Assembly (NCBI GenBank): GCA_019054805.1
Contig: JAHQIY010000007.1
Location: 935,501 to 999,500 of the forward strand
DNA: 64,000 nucleotides
Reading direction: 5' to 3'
Source of the DNA: Brachionus manjavacas
Lineage: Eukaryota > Rotifera > Eurotatoria > Ploima > Brachionidae
The notes under the pieces are model-generated. The model saw only the letters and a list, made by a program, of their open reading frames with translations, was not told where the DNA came from and did no database searches. The position numbers were made by a program, and so were the translations under genes. Positions 35,701 to 49,232 of this stretch are shown here, piece after piece (the first letter of the stretch is position 1; each line of letters begins with the position of its first letter).

Positions 35701-37295
35701 AGCAATCATATCCATTCGATGAAATCATTCCTGAATTACACGTGCATGTCTTTTGTTTGCTGCAGTAAGCGTTCAAACCACATTCTAATCCTACCGAACA
35801 AACTGAATTCAATTTGACAGAGCCGGGAACTTAATTTGAATTTTTTTTTTAATTAAACAAATAAATTTATTTTATTTTAATTAAAATTTATAAATTAAAG
35901 TTTACCACAAAATGAATCGTCCAAATGGTAACCCATAAAACAAGTGCATATTGAATTTGAGCATCTCATCAATGAACTTTTTGTTTGGCAATCATTATCC
36001 GTATTACATGAAAGTTTTCCATTTGATTCTAGAACTAAAAAAAATTTACAAATCCTTTAATTTTGTTTAAAAATACCACATAAGCCTTTTTTGAACAAAA
36101 ATCCCGGCTTACAAACACACTTTCTTTTGGAACAAACTGAATTTAGATGACAATCAGAATCTCCTGTGCAAAGGTCTTGATAATTAAGTCTTGATTTGAC
36201 TTAAAAAATTTAAATTCGAAAACTAGATTTGTTGCGTTGACTTACTACATTCAAAAAATCCGGTCTTTGCCGAAATAATTGACACATATCCTGTATTGCA
36301 TTTACATCTTGAATCAAAATCATTTAATTCTTTTCTACAGCTCATGTGCATGTCACACTCATTGTTATTTTTACAAAAAGCTCCTAGTCCAATATTTCCA
36401 CTCGTCTTTGAGACAGATAGTAAATCGTTTTGATTTTTGTCTAAATTAGATTTTAGTGGGGAAAAAAAATTTTTTTTTATTTTTACTCATTAAATCTGAT
36501 GAATCAGTAATAAAATTTAAATTTTTTAAAGGATTTGTTTGAAGGTATTGTAGGATTTTATTCAGATAGTCATTTCCTAGATTTTGACCGTTTTGATTTT
36601 CGTATCCAATTTTTTTTTTGAATTTAATAGAGGAATTAACGTAGCATGTTTGGTCATTTCGGCTCAAATTTGGTTTACAGTCGATGCTGTTTACAAAATA
36701 GCGATGATAGTTTTCACCAAATTTTTCAGCCAAGTCTTTCTCAATCTAAAGAATAAAATTCTTGGATTTTTTATTGGGGAAATTCTTTTTAAAACCTGAG
36801 TTAATATTCGGAATTTGACTTCATCTTTTGGCACGCTGTTTGACACAGATATTTGATAATTTAGCCCAAATTCGGATGTCTCAGATGGGTTAAATGGTAA
36901 AGATGAATCTAATGGATCAAAAGATAAAATTTGAATCAATATCAACAATTTTACCTGTTTTGTTTTGGCTTAGCTGTTGAGTGACTGGAAAAAAAATTCG
37001 AAATTATTCCTAATAATAAAACTTTGCATCAGACTTACTTTTCGGTCCTACGTATATTCCCAAACCGAAACTAAGGCCAAATATAACAATAAAAAAAATT
37101 ATTAAACCGATGACAATTAAAACTGATCTTTATTTAAAAATATAATTAAACAAAAGTTAATATTTTCAAACTTTTTTCCCTAAATTTTAACAATTACTTG
37201 CAAGTATTTAGAGAGCGCTCATTTATCTCTTTTTGGTTGTTTTCAGTAACTATTAAATCTCTTGAATCTTGAATCAGTTGTCTATCATTTTCCAT
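32706..37295 (-). CDS. Type II membrane protein with SEA-like regions and EB/EGF-like cysteine modules
   Basis: Not assigned to a named gene. Thirteen minus-strand exons with consistent phase: 37198-37295, 37039-37127, 36955-36984, 36796-36908, 36487-36745, 36246-36440, 36077-36199, 35906-36034, 35701-35829, 35075-35641, 34892-35017, 34705-34830, 32706-32881; 719 residues. A short acidic cytoplasmic N-terminus (residues 1-33) is followed by a strong transmembrane segment at ~34-59 (VLIVIGLIIFFIVIFGLSF) with no cleavable signal, so the rest should be extracellular. Residues ~73-196 and ~390-500 look like SEA-type alpha/beta regions by predicted layout only. Eight six-to-eight-cysteine modules follow the pattern C-x-N/D-x2-C-C-C-x-C-x2-G-Y/F (for example CKCNTGY, CACMSGY, CICYSGY), mostly one per exon with phase-1 borders, as in shuffled modules. 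A non-LTR fragment lies in the last intron. Exon 36955-36984 is only 30 bp. Confidence 0.78.
34048..34650 (+). mobile_element. Non-LTR retrotransposon 3' end (CR1/Jockey-like) in an intron
   Basis: 5'-truncated, plus strand, opposite to the host gene. Reads LRRTFKFWTNATFKTLYCAY, then VRPHL, then a 73-codon open stretch (34136-34357) with LLEKVQRRATKLVPRIRNFS and TRGDMIQMFKF, and finally SEWNSLPEAVISAS near 34435-34475. It ends with a small GCAAAC-GTTTGC hairpin and a (TTA)n tail at ~34625-34643, typical of this class. It is better preserved than the other copies, suggesting a fairly recent insertion. Confidence 0.85.
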
Positions 37296-37578
37296 TTTAA
37301 TTAACTTTTTTGCTTGTTTGGGAAAATAATTGAACATAAAATTGGACAAATTTTTAGAAAATTTTATTGCTTAAAAAAAAAATAATAAAATCAAAAAATG
37401 AACCATTAAAACCTCAAATTTCGCCAATTTCAAGCATTAAAATGAGTTAGATTTTAGCCGATCTAATTTCTAAATATCCTTTTAGATAGCGGTATTTAAA
37501 GTAATACGATCAAGTTCAATTTTAAAATTCAAAAAATTAAGTTTCACATTCAAAAATTTTAAACTATTTATGTCCTTA

Positions 37579-38740
37579 TTAAGTGTACAAATCAAAGTCA
37601 ATTCTTTTCGAGTTGTAAAAAGTACCCGATGCATCCTCGCATCTGCGACACCAAACACCGGTTTCTTTAAATTCTCCTTTTCCTGCCTTGTCCAGCATTT
37701 CTTGAGAAGTAAATGGTCCATGCATTTTAGCTTCGTCAGTATTGTTTTCTTTATAAAGCCATTTAACAACTTTATCTTCAAGCATTTTTGTTTCTGCGTT
37801 AGATGTTGATGCCTGTATTTCTTTTTCATTTACTTCATCGGCAAAAATGTCCAAGGATGTAGAAGATTTAGACTCATGTTCTTTTATTTTTTTTTCCAAA
37901 GATTGGTATGTTTCTTCATAAATGTCGTAAAATCCTCTGTCAATAAATTGGTTTGCATACCCAGTCAAATTTTCTAAAGCCTCTTTGTCACCTAAGGCCT
38001 TTTCCGAAAGAGATTCTTGTTTTTCAATTTTTTTCTTTTGCCATCTTTGGCTTGCTGACGAGCTCGATTTGGACGAGTTTCCCAGACGCTTTATGGCACG
38101 AAGTATTGTCTCATTCGACTGCAGATGCGGAAGGATTTTCTTAAAAAGCTCAATTTTGTCTTCCTCGTCATCAACTTTCATTGACTCGGTCTCGGATTCT
38201 GAACTTTCATCCTCAGTGTCGCCCGATTGTTTATGAAGTTGATAGCTCTTCTTAAATGAATTTATATTTGCCCAATCTATATTGTCTAACCATGCGTCTT
38301 TAATTTCATTTTTCTAAAAATTAAATTAATTAAAACTTAACAATTTTAAATACAGAAAAAATGCTAATCACATTTCGTTTCCAATGATAATGTCCTTCAG
38401 TGTCAAAGTCTCCTTCTTCCAGCTCCTCTTTCATGTTAAATGGAGTGAGCTTTATTTCATCATCAAATTCTGACGTTTTTGACTCCTGGCCAATATCTTT
38501 CAAAAATTTTTTAATTATTTTCCATAAACGATTTTAAAAAATAAAAAAATTTACACCTGCGAGAACTTCTCGTTTTAAAGGCTCATAATTGTCAGTGTTT
38601 TCTTCCTCATCAGAATCGAGTGAATGGCTTGGTTTTTGTTTCGATTCTTCACCGTTATCCGATAATTCAGATTCGCTTTCTTTAGTATAGTGCTTATACT
38701 CCTTTTTGTCGTCAAATTTAACTCTTTTTTTTACAGGCAT
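37579..38740 (-). CDS. CD2BP2: CD2 antigen cytoplasmic tail-binding protein 2 homologue (U5 snRNP GYF protein)
   Basis: Component of the U5/tri-snRNP assembly pathway (U5-52K; yeast Lin1). The C-terminal GYF domain binds proline-rich ligands. Exons on the minus strand: 38557-38740, 38372-38496, 37579-38313; 347 residues against about 341 in human. Diagnostic blocks: MPVKKRVKFDD at the start, HSLDSDEEE, LTPFNMKEELEEGDFD, DAWLDNIDW, a middle section with SLDIFADEV, then the GYF region from ~287 with HGPFTSQEM, GVWCRR and the conserved end FYNSKRIDFDLYT. The N-terminus is rich in Ser/Glu/Asp, as in the family. It lies about 280 bp upstream of the EB-module gene on the same strand. All splice sites are GT-AG. 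Confidence 0.96.
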
Positions 38741-41700
38741 TTTTTTAACATTAAATAAATGAAAAAAATTTTGAAAGTATTTTATAATAATTTGAAAAAA
38801 TTTCAAGCTATCGGAAATTTTTAATGAAAGCAATGCTAAATAAATTTTACATTATTTCAGAAATTTTTCGGTATTGTGAAGTTCAAATTGAAAGATTATT
38901 CTTCCTTTTTTGATAATTAAAATTAAAGCTAATAAAATATATTTGAAAAATACTGCAGCATATTACAACATGCTTAATTGCACCGTTTTTAAATAAAATA
39001 ATATTTTTCATGACATTAAAAAAGACACAAAATTTGAGAAACTTATTTTTGATAATCATATTTCTTTAGTAAAGAACTTAAGCTTTTCTTATATTTCAGT
39101 ACAATCCCATTAAGTACTGTAATATAATGAAAGATGACATTAGCTCGAAAAATTTTAATGAATTATTAGGATATTGAGTGGTTTTGTACGAACGAGACAG
39201 TGGATTTTAGGTCAAATTACTTAAATCAACTACGATGCATTGAAGAATATAAATATGTCCAATTTTGCTTTTAATTATTCCTCATCTAAATACCAATCAA
39301 TCTATTCAACTTTTTTTTAAGTATTTAAGTTTTATTTTCTAAGAATTTAATTTATTTAATTAACAAAAAATTGGACTGATTAGAATTTTTTTTATAAAAA
39401 TGTAGGATTTTTCGATTTTTCAATTACCAATGCTTATAATTTACTTGACCCAAGTGAGTTGAATTTAAATTAATTTATTTTGGTTTATAATACTAAAATT
39501 TTCTTTAAAAAAAAAAAGGATCTGAAATTGCTTTTTTATGTTTTTCTAATAAAAAGCTATTTTTACGCTAACGAAACTATTTTTTAAAGTTCCGATTTCT
39601 TAATATTTTAATTAATTAGAAGTTGAGACTATCTCAATCAATGGCTTTTATTACTCAAAGAATTTGATAACAGTGAATTTGACAGCAATGGAATAGAAGA
39701 AATTTTTCAGAAGCATTTTAATTTTCCTCTTTAAGTTCTATAAATCAAGTTATTTAGATCCAAAAACAAAATTTTAAATTTAAATCCAGTCTATGCTAAA
39801 ATTCTTTCAAATAATTGTGCACTTTTTTAAAGCAGGTAAGTTTTAGAAAAGGTGTGTAATTTCTGCTGAAGTTTGCTTTACATTTGAAATTTTTTTTTTA
39901 TTTACAAAATGATTTTAAATTAATAGTTATTTCAAAGAAATACTTGAGTAAAATTGCTCCTTTTTATTACTCTTAACTTGACTCATTAAAAATTAGATTT
40001 ATCATTATTTATTGAGGAATCATCAGATGGATAGTAATCAATTGCTGCTGTATGAGCTTTAGAATTTTTTTTCTCGTTTAACAAAATGTTTAAATATGAT
40101 TGCATAAGTGATGAAAATTGATTTTTATTTTAGAAAAAGTTTTTGATCTGGATTATAATATTCTAGCATTTTCAATTGATAAACTAAAATTTTGAATTAT
40201 TTCAAAATAAAGCTCAAAATTTTCTTTTCAAGCTCAAAGTTAATCAACAGGCTGCCCATGCCTTAATAGACTGATTAAAAATTCATTTATTAAATTTTTA
40301 AAAAAAAAAAAATTTATTAAAAATATCTAACAAATTATGAAAATGAAAATTTAAAAAAAGGTAATGATTTAATCGTTATTTGAAAAAATTTAACAACAAG
40401 GTATTTTAGTTAATATTTAACTCAAATTTTGAAATAAAATCTTTTTAAAATAAAGCTCAAAAATTTAAATTAATTAATTTATAAATGTGCTGCGAGAATT
40501 CGCTCTTAAATAAAAAAATTAAATTATTAAATTTTACACAATTTTAAATAAATTTTTTTTAATTGTTAATTTTTCGGATTTTACCAATTTGCATTTAATT
40601 AGAACAAAAAATTCCGGAATTTAATCATATTTCTATTCATATGATAATCTCTTGATATAATTGAAAATTATATTATTATATTCGTATATGGCATTTTTAA
40701 AATTTTTTTTAAATTCTAAAAGGTGATTTTTATTGAAGAGCTAATTTGGCACATTTTTTAATAAACAAATGTCTGATAGATTGTATAAGAGTAAAAATCA
40801 ATTCGATAATTACAGTCTGAATCAGTAGCGTAATTACCAAGACTGTTCTTTAATCTAGTTTTATAGCCAATTTCACTGCAAAATTTACAGGCTTGAAATG
40901 AAATGCTCCTCTTTTATTCCATTTGAAATATTTACATATTTATTACATATAAAATAACAAAATTTTTTGAATAAGTAATCAAATTTTGAAAAAATTCTGT
41001 ATTTTTTGTGAAAAAGCTAAATTTTATTTTAATAATTTATTTTATAACTATTTTGTACATATGTTTTTCATTTTTTTTGTAACTAGAAACAAGAATTAGT
41101 AAACAAATGTCATTTAAACTTTTTAATTTAATTTTTTTAAACATCGCCAAGACAGGCGTAATGAAATAAATAATAAAAATAATAATTAATAGATTCCTTC
41201 TCTAAGAGATAAATTTTCTGTTTTTTTTACTTTTTTCCTTCTGCTTTCCTTGAACGAATGATTCTTTATTTTTAATACAAATGAGGCTGAAATTAATAAT
41301 TAAAATTATAATAAAAATAAAAATAAGGATGATGTTGATGATATTGTCAGCCTTACCAAAAACATCAAATCAAGGAAAAGACAATGACGTTCGTAAATTT
41401 AAGAAATATCTCCAAAACTAAGTTGAGAAGATAAAAGAAAAGAGTTTGTTTTAAAAGTCTAAATAAATCAAATTATTCTTTAAATTTTTCAATCAAAAAT
41501 ACAATTTGTTTTCGTTTATTTAATGTTTTTTTTTTATCAAGTAAAAAGAAAAATTAAATGTGGGATCAATGAAATTTTTTTTAATAAGATTGTTTGAAAA
41601 ATTTTTAAAAAATATAAAAAAGTTGAAAAAGCTGTCTTTGAAAGTGAATCTTTCATTTCTATCATGAAAGTGAATCATGATAGAAAAATCATAAAACCAT

Positions 41701-44440
41701 TGTTTTTTTAAAAATCATCACAACTAATGCCCTGTGTAAGAAATCAATTTTCAAGTTGACAGAAATCCTTGTTTTATTTTTAATCGGTATTTTTAAATTA
41801 AGACTTTTCGAACATATTTTTGCGTAGCATCCATCATGAATTTGAATCTTGAAATAAATATGGATTTAAACAAATTAAGAAAAACTTAAAGAGTCTTAAA
41901 AAGATTGAACTTGGCATAAAATGTTCAGAAAAAAATCAGGCAAATATTTCACTGTACCAATATTTGTCTAAGAAAAAAATCCTACTTGTTCTTCTGTGTC
42001 AATATCGAGGTCAGTACTAGCTGGTTCAGGCTGTAAAGACTCTTTAGGTTTCGGTCAATTTGAACCTCTCTAAAGTTCTCAACCTATCTTTGTCATTTCT
42101 CTCTTTCAATTGTTAAGATACGACCTTATTTGTCTTTCACTAAGTTATTTTCTGTGAAATTCACTTAGTTCTTTTCTTTTTTGTCATTAATGATCTTGCA
42201 TTTGTAGGTCCCCTTTCGAGCTTGCTTCTTCTGTTTCACTAGCACATTGGTTTCTATTAAAATAGTTTTTCTTATCACGTTTTGCCCCTCTCCTAGCAAG
42301 CTTGTTCTATCAATACTTTTAACCATTTTGTGAATTCTGAAATCAGAAAAAAACTTTTGATCTAAATTGCACACTTCAGCATACTTAAAATTATTAGGTA
42401 ATTAATTCTATGGACATTCTAAATCTTTGATAAAATTCTAGAGTTTTTGAGAAAAAAAATTTTATGGCTCAGCGATTCTTTTTTCAGAATTTGGCAATAG
42501 CAGTATCTGAAAAACAATTTCATATTTTCTTTTTTTTTGATTTTTATTTTCTTAAGATATTGCTTAAAATATGGCTAAAAACAAATGATAGATAACTTAC
42601 AAATTTTGAATTACTGGATAAAAAGCTAATTAAATAAAAAATTCAGAAAGGTTTCGTTCTAGCATTATAAATACATTGATTTTGAATTTTTAATTAAGAT
42701 TTAAAAAAATAAATCTTATACACATTTTTAGAATCATAAAGGTAATTATAAATTTATAAAGTTTCAAAAATTTTTGAAAAGAATCAAAATTACTAAACTC
42801 TTATAATTCGATATTTTTAACCGAAAAAGGACTGTTAATGGAATAATTAAAATTGAAATTAATTTTAAACAATTTTAATTTTAGAACAATGTTTGTATTT
42901 TGTTTCTCTGATAATTTCTCAAAAATGAAGTATACAGTTAACTATTTTTTTTAATTTTAATTCGTTATATTTCAAAATCCATTTTTTTTCTTGTTTTAAT
43001 CTTTTTTAAGATTTCGTTTAAAGTTTCAATTTTAAAATTTAAAATAAACGATAAGTATTTTATCAAAGTAACTGTAGTTTATTTTATTAAAATTTAGTTA
43101 ACGTTTAATTAGATAGGTAGATAAAATATTTTTAAATTAATTTTTCTTTAACAGTTATCATCTTTTTCGCATGAAATTTTATCGAAAACATATTCAAATT
43201 TATGCCTATAATTAATCAACACAAACTTTTTAGATAAATAGAATAAGATGAATATCCTTTAATTTTAATTAAACAAAAAAATTAATGAATATCATTTTTT
43301 TCCGTAGATTTTTACAGACAGTTTTTTCTTAATAAAATTTTATGATAAATGTGATCAAAGCTTTGACATTTTAGTTGTGATTTGTTTATAATGACCCATG
43401 GGACACTGACTAGAATACTTCAAAGCCCTAATCAATTTCCATATTTAAAAAAAAATATTTTAGTGCTTTAGTTTAAATCAATTTTCAATAAAATCCACGT
43501 CATTGAAATTTTCTAAATAATTTGATTTTTTATTATAAACTAAACCAAATTATATTACTGGCTAACTTAAAAAATTTAAGTTCAATAAGAAAACATTGAA
43601 ACGTTCACTGTTTAAAAAATATTAAAAATTCAGGCATAATTGATCACTTCATGTTTTAAGCTAAGTTAATCATAACCCAGGTAAAATACCGAATAATTTA
43701 GGTTTTACTTATTTTTATTTATTCACAGATTCTAGGTCGATTTTTTTCTAAAACTGGCTTTCACTTTTAATCATATTGATTTTGAAGATTTTGTTTGTTG
43801 CTTCGTGGCAGTCGATCTTCTAGAAGCCCAATTTTTTCAGCATTTAGGATATTATTGTTCCTGCCTTTATTACGATTTTAAATTCTACTCAGTATTAACA
43901 CGAAATAATTTAAAAGTTTGATTTTGAGTCATGTAAAATTTCGCAGATAAATTTTGTAATTTAAAACTCATGTCTAAGCTGAATTTTCAAAACAGGATTT
44001 TCAAATAAAATGGTTAGTTTTTTTTCAAAAACCGACTTTATTTTAGTTCTAATTAATGAATTTAATTTTCATTTTTACAATTTTTCAAATATACAATTTT
44101 AGACTTAAATGTCTTAAGTTCATGATAATTCAGAAAATGGTCGTATTTTGTTTATCTAAAAGTTGTTAACAGGAAATTTACACAATATAAATATCAGTAA
44201 ATATTTAATTTATATGTACGTGAGAAAGATAAATTCAGTCATTCAGAATATAAAAAATTTATTTTGATCTATTTTATTTGCAAAAATTTAAAATTAGTTT
44301 TAATTAAAAAAATCATCTTAATACATTTTAAAAATTAAAATTTAATTAAAATAAGTTATGATAATTTTTTTAAATTTGAATTAAAAAACTTCCGATTAAA
44401 GCTCGATTTCATTAAAAAGCACTCACCTTTTAATTTTTAG
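38741..44440. other. Intergenic between divergent CD2BP2 and DNAJC10
   Basis: 5.7 kb of AT-rich DNA, presumably with both promoters. It holds one perfect hairpin (41656-41686) and, on the minus strand around 41980-42380, a less AT-rich, broken coding-like stretch (for example KPKESLQPEPASTDLDIDT) that may be an old retroelement but could not be identified. Confidence 0.5.
41656..41686. repeat. Short perfect hairpin
   Basis: TTTCTATCATGA is followed after 7 bases by its exact complement TCATGATAGAAA. Function unknown. Confidence 0.7.
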
Positions 44441-47400
44441 ATGCAAAATTGGTTCAAGTTACTTACTTGCAAATTGATATTTTTCCTTTTCGCCTTGACC
44501 AATTTCATAAACCTGATTCAATCAGCGGGGAATTTTAACAACGATGAATACTACAAGCTTCTTGGTGTTTCCAAAACTGCTACCACAAAACAAATACGGA
44601 TAGCATTCAAGAAACTTGCTTTAGAAAAACATCCAGATAAAAACAAAGTATGAATATGCACTTTTTTATCTTTAATTTTCATAAAATAATTGAAAGATAA
44701 GAGAAAAATTTTACAGGGCCAATAAATATTTAATAAAAAAATTTAGGGTGATCCGGATGCAAACGATATTTTTATCCGCATTAACAGGGCTTATGAGATA
44801 CTTAAAGATGAAGAATTGCGCAAAAAGTATGACCAATTTGGCGAAGAAGGCCTAAAAGACAATCAAAGTGGCTTCAATTATCAAAGTTGGAATTTTTACA
44901 ATCAGAATTTTGGCATTTATGATGACGATCCGGAAGTGATTACTCTTAGCAGATCGGACTTTAGTAATTTTAAAAATGAAATTTAAAATAAAGTTAAAAA
45001 AAATTAAAATTTAAGGACACTCTGTTTCAAATAGTGATACTATCTGGTTTATCAATTTTTATTCAACTCAATGTTCCCACTGCCACGAATTGGCTCCAAC
45101 TGTAAATTTTTTTTTTTACTTTTTTTTCAAATCTTATCACAAACTTATAACTTGTTGTTTCTACGTGGTTTTTTATACATGTGAATTGAAGTTATATAAA
45201 TAAAATAAAAACCAAGACTTGATTACAACCATTTTTATCAAAAATATGCTTATCAAATTTATTTCGCTTGCTTAAAAGTTTATGAGCTTTTAACCTAAAT
45301 TTTTACTTTAGTGGAGAGAGTTGGCAAAGCAATTGATCGGAGTTGTTAAAATCGGTGCTGTCAATTGCATGGATGACTGGATGCTGTGCAATGAAGAGCA
45401 CATTCAATCGTTTCCGTCACTTATTATGTATCCAAAAGTAAGAATTTTATTCAATTTATTTATTTTTAAAATTAGATTAAGGAAAAAAATTTAATAAAAA
45501 CTTTTCATTCAATCTCAATTCAATTTAATTTCTTTTCATGGAGGATTAACTAAACTCAGAATTTCTGGTTTGATTTTTATTTAGAACATTTTTTACTCAT
45601 TATTTAATCATTTTAAAATCAATTTAGTTTTTATATCAGGACAAGAAGCCAACTTTTCATATTTAGACAAGCTAATAGCAAAATATTTAATTTTTTTAAA
45701 CAAATTTATTTAAAAATTTTTCTTTTTAAAAAGCTTAATTTATTTAATTTTAAATAAAATATCAAATAACTAGATAAATCTCTTACAACATATTCATTTA
45801 AAATGGATTTTATCTTCTTTGAAATTGAAAATTATTAGAAATTTCTAAAATTTTTACTTTAAAGATATTCTATTTTGAAAATAAGACTGTAAATGCTGAA
45901 ACTACAATCCCAACAAGAAACATAATAGAAAAAAATTCATTTTTAAGAAAACCGATAAACCACTTTTATTTCATTTACGATAAAGATGAAGTTCATTTTG
46001 ATTAAAATTAGAATTAAAAACTTTTTAAAATATATTTTTACATATTTCATCTTAGTTGAAGTAAGGAAAAATTTTTGATTCCTCATAAATTTTAGGTCTC
46101 AAACTCTTATTTAATAATAAATTAGAATAGACAATTTTTCAAGATTTTTTTTAATTTAGGCTCAACGCTTTGGTGCAGCCAAAAATCTCGATAATTTAAT
46201 TGATTTTGCACTTTCATTTGCAAGAGGTAACGTAAATAATGTTAACAATTTGGATTCCTATTCGGGACTGAGGTCAGATAAACCATGGTTGTTTGTGTTC
46301 TGCTTATCAAATAGCGTTGATTCAGAGGAAGAACTTAACCATGAATTAAATTGTCTAGAAGAGATGAGTCTCAGAAAATTAGCTATCATGCTACATGGCT
46401 TAGTTAATGTAGCTAATATAGACTGTACTTCAAAATCAAGCACTGACCTTTGTTCTAAACTAGCGCCAAAACCATCAGCACCAATCTTGTACTATCACAA
46501 TCTGCCAAGTTTAGACACTAATCAGTCAAACTCTGTCAATATATCATTTTCGGATCATAATAAAATATATCAACAAGTCTTAACTCTACTACCTGATAAT
46601 AATGTGCTAGAAGAGAACGAATTAAAAGTAAAATTCAAAATATGTTTTAAAAAAAAAAATTAAAAAATTTTTAAGAAAATTTTGGAAAATCTGAGAAATA
46701 AAGATAAACAAGAAAAACCATGGTTGATTCAGTTTGTAAAAGATTTTGATCTAAGCCAAGACTTGGAATATAAAAGATTGCCTAATCTAATTGGAAATGG
46801 TATATTTAGAATGTTTTATGTGCATCAAGGTAGAACTATTTTTTTTAAGATTTTAATTTTGCTCGTGTTGACTGCAACACATTGACAAGTCTTGGTCTAT
46901 GCAGCCGATTGCAAATAGTCAAACATCCGACATTTGTTCTATTCAAATCTTCCAGCTTTATTCTAAATGACAAAGTTGAAATGGACCAAGACAATTGGTA
47001 TGAAATTCACTATGGAAATAGAGTAACTTCAGAAGACCTGGCAAATTTTGTAAAGGAAAACGCCTACACACCAGTTCGGACATTAACAGAATTCAATTCA
47101 AATTTCATGGAAAATGAACTTAAGCAGCACAGAAAAGTTGCCTTTTTTGTCGACTTTTTCGCTCCGGTAAGTTTTACTCTGTACTTGTTAAGAAATAATG
47201 GCGTTGCCATTGCCACTTTATTTTTGAATGCATTAACCAATTTTTTAAAGCATTTTATTCATTTTTGTCTTCATTAAACATTTAACTTATTAAAATTATC
47301 AAAGAAATTTAATTTAATTTTTTCAGTGGTGTCCACCATGCATGAACTTATTACCCGAATTTAGAAAATCATCTAAACTTGCGGGCTCAAAAGCAGTTCT

Positions 47401-48530
47401 TTTCGGAACAATAGATTGTACTATAAATACTCAAATTTGTGAACAATACAATGTTAGATCATTTCCAACTACAATTTTATACAACAACTCAATTCCGAGT
47501 TTGTATCATGGCCAACATAATGCTCTAGATATTAGTGAATTTATAGAAGTAATTCGAAAAAAAAAAATTCTATAATCAAAAACAATTTTAAATTATTCTA
47601 AGGATATATTAAACCCTTCAGTCATAACTCTGACCTACGACACTTTTTATCAATTGGTAGGTTCAAAGCCCACTGATAAAATATGGATGATTGACTTTTT
47701 TGCCAGTTGGTGTGGACCATGCCAGCAATTGGCACCTGAATGGCGAAAATTAGCCAAAGTAACAAGTTTTCTTATTCAAAAAAGAAATTTTTAAAAAAAT
47801 TTAATTTAAGCGGGTTGACTCGAAGACAATAACAGTAGCTCAAGTTGACTGTGTAATTGAACAGCGTTTGTGTTCGGAGCTGGGTGTTAACTCTTATCCG
47901 AACATTCGTTTGTACCCAACAGGTTCAAGCGGCTACTCTCGCTTCGACCAATATCAAGGATGGATGAGGGATGCTAATTCTTTGTTACAATGGGCCGGCA
48001 ATTACATGCCGACCATATCAGTAATGCTAAACCTGGAAACCTTTGAAAATTTGGTTCTGAGTAATTTCAAAGACGAAAATATAAATGATCAATTGCCATG
48101 GATTGTAGACTTTTATGCACCTTGGTGCGGCCATTGTCAAGTATTTGCTCCTACTTTCGAAGCCCTAGCCAGTGTAAGTTTATAACAAGGTATTATTTGA
48201 CATCAAAATTTAAATTTTTACAGAAATTCGAAGGAAAAGTAAAATTTGGTAAAGTAAATTGTCAGCAATATCAGCATTTATGTCAAGCATGTGGTATCAG
48301 AGCGTATCCGACTGTAAAATTTTATCCCATAATTACCTCTAATTACGTGGTATGTTTCCCAATTTAAAAGAGAAAATTTTAATAAAAAAAATTTAAAACA
48401 TATTTAGAATTGGGGCGCAGGCGAAGAGATTTTTGATATGGATATTAATCGATTATCAAACTTAATAGATGCCAAACTAAATAAACATGGTTATATGCAT
48501 TCCAAAAAATTAGACAGGACAGAATTATAG
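44441..48530 (+). CDS. DNAJC10: ER DnaJ and thioredoxin-domain protein ERdj5
   Basis: ER-resident disulfide reductase that works with BiP in folding and ER-associated degradation. Twelve exons: 44441-44647, 44747-44963, 45016-45101, 45312-45437, 46160-46627, 46676-46799, 46850-47166, 47327-47548, 47603-47758, 47811-48173, 48224-48349, 48408-48530; 844 residues (human 793). Signal peptide ~1-29; J domain from ~35 with HPD at 64-66; thioredoxin active sites CSHC (161-164), CPPC (517-520), CGPC (626-629) and CGHC (747-750), the first two as in human ERdj5, with redox-inactive thioredoxin-like segments between. It ends RTEL, a KDEL-like ER retrieval signal. Several introns are only 48-54 bp. The ATG directly follows a splice-acceptor-like TTTTTAG at 44434-44440. 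A possible poly(A) signal is at 48985-48990. The Kruppel-like gene starts 700 bp downstream. Confidence 0.96.
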
Positions 48531-49232
48531 TTTGGTTATATGAATGCCTCAAAGGCAGCATAAATTAGTTTAGAGATTTTTTTTAAATGAACCATAATGG
48601 CAAGATAATTTCATTTTTGTTTAAATTTAGTTTTAGCTTTTTTGTTTTATTCTGGAGGGGTAAATTAGATTTTTTCATAGATTTTTTTCTTATCAAGAGA
48701 AAAAATTTTAGGATTTAATTTTAATATTATTATCATGATGCAAAATTTGAGACTTGGTGAACTAATATAGACTAAATTTAAGTTGCAATTATGTTCGAAT
48801 ACGCAACGCTTTAAATGCAAATTTTATAAATTCAAATAAGAAAAAAAATGAAAATTTTGGATTTTTTATTATTTTTTTTTAGCTATTTTAGTTGTTTTTG
48901 CTTGGATTTGAAAGCGTACAAGAAGAAGCAATCTCAATTTTTTTCATTTTTTATCAATGCTGATTGTTTTCTCAACAATTTTATAATAAAATTTTAAATT
49001 TAAGAAAAGAAAATATTTCTTTATTTGTGCATTGTCTGATTTTTTTTTCAAACCAACATTTGGGATTAATGCACCCAAAAAAGAAATGCGCACACGCAAA
49101 ATTATTATTATTTTATTTCACTTAGATTTTTACCTATTTTTATTTTTAACAAAAAATAAAGCTTTTTTGGCAAATATCAGCCATTCAAGTAGAATTTAAT
49201 TTTAGTTGAACAAAATTTTTAATGTTTGTTAT
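48531..49232 (+). other. DNAJC10 3' UTR and Kruppel-like factor upstream region
   Basis: 700 bp between two same-strand genes. AATAAA at 48985-48990 is a candidate DNAJC10 poly(A) signal. No further coding sequence was seen. Confidence 0.5.

Noticed and set aside
42165..42374. 69-codon minus-strand ORF with VLVKQKKQARKGTYKCK
   Set aside because: Faintly like the region after a retroviral-type integrase core, but too short and followed by stops; not enough to call a retroelement.
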